From Ochromonadaceae sp. CCMP2298 (taxonomy: Eukaryota; Sar; Synurophyceae; Ochromonadales; Ochromonadaceae), in assembly GCA_026770595.1 (NCBI GenBank), contig MU634203.1:1-14507 (forward strand): 14,507 bases of DNA. The letters run 5' to 3'. The notes below the pieces were generated by a model that was given only the letters and a program-made list of their open reading frames with translations, was not told the origin of the DNA and ran no database searches. The position numbers and the translations under genes were made by a program. This document shows positions 11,130 through 14,507 of the stretch, one piece after another (the first letter of the stretch is position 1; each line of letters begins with the position of its first letter).

Positions 11130-11851
11130 TAATGTCCTTTGTCCCATGTTACGCGTCCTACGTCCTATGTCGCACTTCTATTTCCTCCTCATCCTCATCC
11201 TTTCCTCCCTCTCTCTCCCCCCCTTTTTTATCCCCCCACACAGTCTGCAGCCTCTGCCCCACCGGGCAACACGTATCCCAGCGCTGCTCTGGCTCCACCG
11301 ACCGCACTTGCGCCCTTTGCTCCCCCTGTGCTGAGGGCTCCCACCCGGTGCAGCTGTGCGCTGAGTACGCAGACACGGCCTGCGGTGCCTGCGCCTCCTG
11401 TGGGTACGAGAGGTACGTTGCCGCACCATGTAGTGCTGGTAGTGTGGGTGTGGGTGGTGTGGGGGTGGGAGTGGGGGGCGCGGACGTGACATGTGCGGCT
11501 TGCTCCACCTGCCCCTCTCTGCACTTCCTCTCCCGCCCCTGCGCCCAGGGTCTGGACGTGGTGTGCAACCGCTGCGTCTGCGACTGGGACCTGTTCGAAG
11601 CAAAAGCAGAGGGGAGGGCGGCAGCGGCGGGGGTAGCGGAGGGGGTGAAGGGGCAGGGGACCAAGATCCCCGCCCTGGGGCCGAATGCGCTGCCTTCCCC
11701 GCGAAGCCAGTGCCTAAAAAGTCCCCAGTACAGCAGCTGGTTCGCGGCCAACTGCTGCACTGATAGACTGGGCAAACAGGTTGCATGCGGGGACCGGGAC
11801 CTGCGCAGCATGCAGATCAGTGCCAGGGACGGGGCGCAGCGGTGGCTCTAG
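1587..11851 (+). CDS. Giant secreted protein: signal peptide, about 22 Ig-like repeats, TNFR-like cysteine array (3,298 residues)
   Basis: Three exons join in frame: 1587-2249, 2458-11083 and 11244-11851 (9,897 nt including TAG). Intron 1 (GTGAGT...CACAG) is phase 0 and intron 2 (GTACGT...CACAG) is phase 1. The N-terminus has a hydrophobic secretion signal (LLRALLLLLLVVQA), then a Ser/Thr/Pro linker. Residues about 61-3096 are tandem beta-sandwich-like repeats opening P-x-L-L-S-F-x-L-D-L, then L-T-L-x-F-S-E-P-V, and often closing with D-x-A-G-N. This resembles bacterial SwmB/Big_5-type Ig-like domains. Residues 3098-3209 are Cys-rich, followed by a Gly/Ala-rich, basic tail. Many N-x-S/T sequons occur. 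No transmembrane helix or GPI signal is visible at the C-terminus, so a matrix, wall-bound or secreted adhesin is inferred. Met12 (position 1620) has the better start context and still precedes the signal peptide. No named orthologue is recognised. Confidence 0.85.
2250..2457 (+). repeat. Intron 1 of the giant gene, CA-rich, with (AC)12 against the acceptor
   Basis: The 208-nt intron starts GTGAGT and ends CACAG before GGG at 2458. Downstream of about 2310 it is almost entirely C/A with interspersed T, built from degenerate CACAC, CCTACAC and ACAAATCCAC units. It finishes in an uninterrupted AC tract at 2432-2456, where a polypyrimidine tract would be expected. It stays open in the frame of the following exon, so a naive ORF call would wrongly include a His/Thr-rich segment. 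Confidence 0.85.
10951..10971 (+). repeat. In-frame (ACC)7 microsatellite encoding a Thr run
   Basis: Seven ACC triplets inside the 22nd Ig-like repeat encode seven consecutive Thr residues after N-H-T-S. It is a length-variable candidate locus and a possible O-glycosylated spacer; the latter is inference. Confidence 0.8.
11084..11243 (+). repeat. Intron 2 of the giant gene, with (TG)16 and a pyrimidine tract
   Basis: The 160-nt intron begins GTACGTACTC, runs straight into (TG)16 at 11094-11125, then shows degenerate GTCCTATGT-like units. It ends in a long C/T tract and CACAG at 11239-11243. It is phase 1 and lies exactly between the Ig-like array and the cysteine-rich module. The uninterrupted open frame through the TG tract (Cys-Val repeats) is a shadow of the intron. 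Confidence 0.85.
11246..11581 (+). repeat. Four TNFR-like cysteine units with 24-residue period
   Basis: Residues 3098-3209 follow C-x2-C-x9-C-x7-C four times, with Cys at 3098, 3101, 3111, 3119; 3122, 3125, 3135, 3143; 3146, 3149, 3159, 3180; 3183, 3186, 3196, 3204; then 3207 and 3209. Units 1, 2 and 4 have exactly the same spacing. Unit 3 has 13 extra Gly/Val-rich residues. Asp before the fourth Cys (D-R-T-C, D-T-A-C, D-V-T-C, D-V-V-C) matches the D-x-x-C feature of TNFR/NGFR repeats. Ephrin-receptor-like GCC2/GCC3 repeats are an alternative family. Confidence 0.75.
11441..11480 (+). repeat. G-rich Gly/Val expansion with G-quadruplex motif, inside cysteine unit 3
   Basis: GTGGGT-type units encode S-V-G-V-G-G-V-G-V-G-V-G-G between two cysteines of the third TNFR-like unit. 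G runs at 11446-11448, 11452-11454, 11461-11465, 11467-11469 and 11473-11478 satisfy the usual G-quadruplex pattern on the coding strand, so the mRNA could fold too. A second G-rich run with similar potential lies at 11629-11659 in the tail of the same exon. Confidence 0.7.
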
Positions 11852-12061
11852 CTCCAATCCAGGGCTTTTGTATTTGGGCTCTGGACTTTGGGGCTTGAGA
11901 ATAATCTGGGTATTGGGTGCTGGATACGGTGCTCTGGGTCTCTTTGGGCTCTTAGTACCAAGTGCCCAAAGAGAAATGCAAATGTGTATTATACCGCGAG
12001 AATAGATGCGAATAGGGAGGGGGATATGTACATCGTATGCTGTATGCCTTATGCCACAATC
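11852..12061 (+). other. 3' untranslated region of the giant gene, with an 11-bp hairpin
   Basis: The region after the TAG stop has no recognisable coding sequence, although the frame stays open to 12071. It contains a perfect 11-bp inverted repeat, TCTCTTTGGGC at 11939-11949 and GCCCAAAGAGA at 11964-11974, with a 14-base loop that may add three more pairs. Upstream are loosely repeated TTTGGG/CTGGG units. A role in mRNA stability or 3' processing is possible but unproven. Confidence 0.6.
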
Positions 12062-12071
12062 TGTAAATAAA
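12062..12071 (+). terminator. Poly(A) signal of the giant gene (TGTAA overlapping AATAAA)
   Basis: TGTAA at 12062-12066 overlaps AATAAA at 12066-12071, about 215 bases after the stop codon. Cleavage would be expected some 10-30 bases downstream. Confidence 0.7.
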
Positions 12072-12190
12072 CCACCTACTGTTATCCAAAAGTCTGTTGC
12101 GCCTGTGTTGCCTGTAAACTGTTGGGGGTTCTATGTATGTCAGGAAAGCATAAAAATTTCATATTCAGTGTTTTTGGTGAAGTTGACATA

Positions 12191-12196
12191 TTTATT
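12191..12196 (-). terminator. Poly(A) signal of the F-box gene (AATAAA)
   Basis: On the minus strand AATAAA begins three bases after the inferred TAG stop (12202-12200). This would give a very short 3' UTR ending near 12165-12185, leaving the 3' ends of the two convergent genes roughly 100 bases apart. Confidence 0.6.
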
Positions 12197-12233
12197 CCAC
12201 TATCTGACTCCACATCTCGTTAGACTCATGCTG

Positions 12234-12296
12234 CTATGTGGGAAGAAAGACCAATTCACTCTCTCCAACCCCATCGCCGTGCCACGTCACACTTAC
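12234..12296 (-). other. 63-nt GT-AG intron of the F-box gene with tandem acceptor
   Basis: The donor reads GGAA|GTAAGTG and the acceptor TTCTTCCCACATAG|CAG after a good pyrimidine tract. Without splicing the frame would end at TAA two codons beyond Ser-Arg. With splicing it continues N-S-M-S-L-T-R-C-G-V-R and stops next to AATAAA. The acceptor is a TAGCAG tandem, so a one-codon alternative is possible. Confidence 0.65.
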
Positions 12297-12792
12297 TTCC
12301 TCGAAATGAAGCTTCTGTCTTGTACCTCCAGCTTCTTGCTGCGGCTAATGAAGTCTCTCAGCGAATCGAGGAAGTGCACCTCTGAGGCAGCGAAGGTTTG
12401 ATCATGTATTGAGTGGTGCTCTCCGCCGATCATGTAAGGAACCACGCACGTAACCTCCATCCGACCCTCGAACCAGCTGAGCAAGCAGTGCTGACGACCA
12501 CCAACGCGCATTACCCGAAAGGGGAACTGGAAATCCAAGAGCGGGATTGGCACTGCGTGTCCTTGGCAGTAGTGGCGAAACGCCGTCTCGATGTCTGCTT
12601 TAACCTGCTGCTTCTGCTCCCTGCTCAGTAGCGTTGGCGAGAATGCATGAATGTTGTAATTCTCGTCCCTGTCCTCCAAGAACAGCTTCAGCACCTCGAT
12701 GCAGGGAAGTGCTGCAGCAAGGCGCTCCATGTCACAGCCTGTGCGGTACAAAAGGTGTCCAGGAAATAGAGGGTTATTGATACGGCAATCAG

Positions 12793-12853
12793 CTAAAACA
12801 CAAAGCAATGGAAAAATGGGTTGCAGTAACTAAAATCTTCCATGTGCTCTTGC
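12793..12853 (-). other. 61-nt GC-AG intron of the F-box gene
   Basis: The donor reads TTCAAAG|GCAAGA, the usual strong context of GC donors, and the acceptor TTGTGTTTTAG follows a pyrimidine-rich stretch. It is the only junction found that joins the LRR exon (phase 1) to the open frame beginning C-R-I-N-N-P-L. GT alternatives nearby give a wrong frame. Confidence 0.7.
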
Positions 12854-13880
12854 CTTTGAACAGAAATCCCCTCTCCTCACTGAGGTCGAAGTGCTTGGGG
12901 TGGATCAGGCTGCCCATGTGAGAGAATAGGCCCTTCTTGGTGATGCGGCTGCCCTCCAAGATCAGCTTCTCCAGATTAGGCGCGCAGTGCACGAGAGCGC
13001 CCAGAGCTGCGTCGTCCACTCCCTACAGCGATCCCAGGCATACCTCCAGCAGAGCGGTGCACGTGACGCCTCCTGTAAGCAGGAACATATCTTTGTTCAA
13101 GTGCTCATATTGCTCTTAATTGTTCGAGGGGCCCCCCATCTCCAGTCGACGAAGAGTGCCCGCTAGGCTCTGGAGCAGCTGCGCCACAGCGGCGTTGGAG
13201 TAAATGATACCCTCCATTTCTTCGATTTCCTCGTCAAAGTGCACTACTGAGGGTGCTATCTCGAACATGATCAGGTCCTGCAGCAGCGGACAGTTGCTTG
13301 CAATGCATTTGAGGCAGTCGTCGGACACCACATAGCCATTCAGGCATAGAGAGAGCATGCAGGGTGAGGGCAGTTGACTGATGAAATCTTCCGCCAACCC
13401 AGTAGCAAACACTATTGCCAGCTTTGGAGAGTCGGCTGAGCGGATATGATCATATCCGCGTGGTGCTCAAAACCCTCGCAGGTGCCTGACAAGGCCAAAA
13501 AATCAAGGCAGGGGGGCATCTTGAGTGGGTGTGGCATGATAAATTCTTGAGAACTCTCGAGGAGGCAGTGGGTGTGGATTTCCTGGCCACAGCGAGCAAG
13601 CTGAAAGAATGCACTTTTGGCAGCCGAGTAGCGCGGTGCCTTCAGTCTCGCGAGGAAGTGTCCTTCTTTGTACACGGCCAGCGACTGCCACGCCCGCAAA
13701 GAAGAGTCTGTCGCCAAGACGTAGAACCTTCTCGACACGCTGGCGCACTTTAGCAGGCTGGCTTTATTCAAGAAGCTCAAGATCTCCAGAATTAATGGAT
13801 CTCTCAACGATTCACAGAGCAGACAAAGCGCCAACCCGTGCCCCTCCTCTTGTATTTGCAGCTTCAATCTCTCCACCAAA

Positions 13881-14030
13881 GCTCCCGCGCTGCTTGACAT
13901 TAACCCTGTTGGCCAGTGGGTATGATGACCCGTATGATTATGATGAATGATGACCCGTCTCTGCCGCTCCCACGCTGCTGGACAACAACCCTGTTGGCCA
14001 GTGGGAATGACGATATCACAGATTATGATG
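13881..14030. repeat. Two 65-bp direct copies, 85 bp apart, over the F-box gene 5' end
   Basis: Copy 1 (13881-13945) and copy 2 (13966-14030) match at 42 of the first 48 bases, share CCCTGTTGGCCAGTGGG exactly, and both end GATTATGATG. Copy 1 contains the F-box ATG (13900-13898). At the equivalent place copy 2 reads TTG. The duplication therefore covers the first codons and the immediate upstream region of that gene. Confidence 0.8.
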
Positions 14031-14507
14031 CGTCTCGCGATTATTGTGGGAGCGGCCTCGCAAGGCTCAGGTCGTTTCTTCAGTTCAAGAGTTCTTGTTT
14101 GGGACGAACGACAAAATAGATATTGTCGATCCGTGCTTATTTTGCACTTTTTTGGCCAAAAACCAGACTTTGAAAAGTAGAAACTCTAGACTTCCCCGGT
14201 AAAAGTCTGGACTTTTACCCTGCAAAACTTTTCTGCCTATGATGTAAAAAGCCCATTATTTATTTGAATTAAAATCAAAACAACCCGATTTATTTTCAAA
14301 ACAGAGACAAAAACCCAGCGCTTGAGATGAGAGGCAGAGTGTTGTGGACGAGTACTGCAGGCAGGATTTCTCCATACACAGAGGAAGGATTGCATTAGAT
14401 TTTAATTGAGATCAGGCTCTGATGACCCTCTGACCTTCTCGCAAAAGGGCGCCCCCGCGCGCAGTCAGAGCGTGGAGTTAGGATGCGGCTGGTGGGAAGG
14501 AGAGGCA
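14031..14507. other. Right-end intergenic sequence: palindromes, AT-rich block, no gene recognised
   Basis: I see no convincing coding sequence on either strand. Minus-strand AATAAA occurs at 14264-14259 and 14294-14289 in an AT-rich block, which could be the 3' end of another minus-strand gene lying beyond the window. AATTAAAATC at 14268-14277 and GATTTTAATT about 130 bases later are inverted copies. The last 80 bases turn GC-rich. Confidence 0.4.
14149..14219. repeat. Cluster of nested palindromes
   Basis: TTTTTGGCCAAAAA (14149-14162) is a perfect 14-bp palindrome. CCAGACTTT (14163-14171) is the inverse of AAAGTCTGG (14202-14210). GGTAAAAGTC (14198-14207) and GACTTTTACC (14210-14219) form a 10-bp hairpin with a two-base loop. 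All lie within 71 bases, mutually overlapping. Confidence 0.8.

Larger units (their letters stand above)
12200..13900 (-). pseudogene. F-box/leucine-rich-repeat protein gene with a broken reading frame
   Basis: Inferred exons are 13900-12854, 12792-12297 and 12233-12200, giving about 525 residues if one missing base is allowed for. Residues about 34-75 form an F-box (D-P-L-I-L-E-I-L-S-F-L ... L-L-K-C-A-S-V-S-R-R-F), which in known proteins binds SKP1 in an SCF ubiquitin ligase. AMN1-like LRRs of about 24-26 residues follow (LDFLAL, MLSLCL, LQDLIM, LRRLEM, LLEVCL, LEKLIL). The frame breaks three times: a one-base deletion in the AAA run at 13423-13425, TAA at 13118-13116 and TAG at 13025-13023. 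LRR spacing continues across each break, and exon phases (1 then 2) match only if one base is restored. The splice sites and poly(A) signal remain intact, suggesting recent inactivation or assembly error. A C-terminal region of about 130 residues is unrecognised. Confidence 0.7.

Noticed and set aside
11084-11334. C-terminal continuation of the long exon through the TG tract (Cys-Val repeats)
   Set aside because: A strong GTACGT donor at 11084 and the CACAG acceptor at 11243 lead in frame to the cysteine array. The read-through is simple-sequence translation.
11852-12071. Stop-codon read-through extending the giant protein by 73 codons
   Set aside because: The frame is open to TAA at 12069-12071, but the sequence shows no domain or repeat and ends inside the poly(A) signal.
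13023-13043. A 21-nt GT...TAG micro-intron in the F-box gene
   Set aside because: The ends look splice-like, but removing it cuts a 26-residue LRR to 18 residues, and the other introns here are 61 nt or longer.
13023-13118. TAA and TAG reassigned to glutamine, as in some ciliates and algae
   Set aside because: Both stops would fit Gln, but the giant gene has more than 3,000 sense codons with no internal TAA or TAG. It and the F-box gene themselves appear to end on TAG close to poly(A) signals.
13073-13150. A 78-nt GT-AG or 60-nt GC-AG intron removing the TAA
   Set aside because: The acceptor is good, but the donors (TTC|GTCGAC, GGG|GCCCCT) are poor and the GT one removes the LRRLEM strand. 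LRR-like sequence continues in the same frame across the TAA.
13436-13485. Short introns (38 nt GT-AG or 50 nt GC-AG) ending at 13436 to explain the frame change in the F-box exon
   Set aside because: They restore the frame but delete part of an LRR whose 26/24/25-residue spacing is regular if a single base is missing instead.
1-14507. tRNA, rRNA, CRISPR arrays, transposase genes
   Set aside because: No cloverleaf-like, rRNA-like, spaced direct-repeat or transposase-like sequence was recognised.

Overview
The window is nuclear DNA from a eukaryote, probably a gene-dense protist such as an alga or a heterotrophic flagellate. This rests on spliceosomal introns (mostly GT-AG, one GC-AG), AATAAA poly(A) signals, a prenylated Rab GTPase, an F-box protein and the absence of operons. 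Coding sequence is GC-rich with C/G-ending codons, and intergenic spacers are about 0.1 to 0.6 kb. I cannot place the species from sequence alone.

Layout. (1) Positions 150-1132, minus strand: a three-exon Rab5-type endosomal GTPase of 195 residues. (2) Positions 1133-1586: a 454-bp head-to-head spacer serving as 5' region for both flanking genes. (3) Positions 1587-11851, plus strand: a giant three-exon gene predicted to encode 3,298 residues. It has a signal peptide, about 22 divergent bacterial-style Ig-like repeats of about 115-180 residues, and a C-terminal four-unit TNFR-like cysteine array with an exact 24-residue period. Its middle exon is 8,626 nt long, flanked by an (AC)n tract in the upstream intron and a (TG)n tract in the downstream one. 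(4) Positions 11852-12199: convergent 3' ends with a poly(A) signal on each strand. (5) Positions 12200-13900, minus strand: an F-box/leucine-rich-repeat gene with two short introns. Its repeat register shows a one-base frameshift and two in-frame stops, so it is either a recent pseudogene or carries assembly errors. (6) Positions 13901-14507: no gene recognised. It holds a duplicated copy of the F-box gene's 5' end, a cluster of palindromes and AT-rich sequence with minus-strand AATAAA hexamers.

The three genes do not form an obvious pathway. Rab5 acts in early endosome fusion, the giant protein is expected in the secretory route or at the cell surface, and the F-box protein would choose targets for ubiquitination. 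The most novel item is the giant Ig-like/TNFR-like protein. The frame-broken F-box gene is the second point worth checking.
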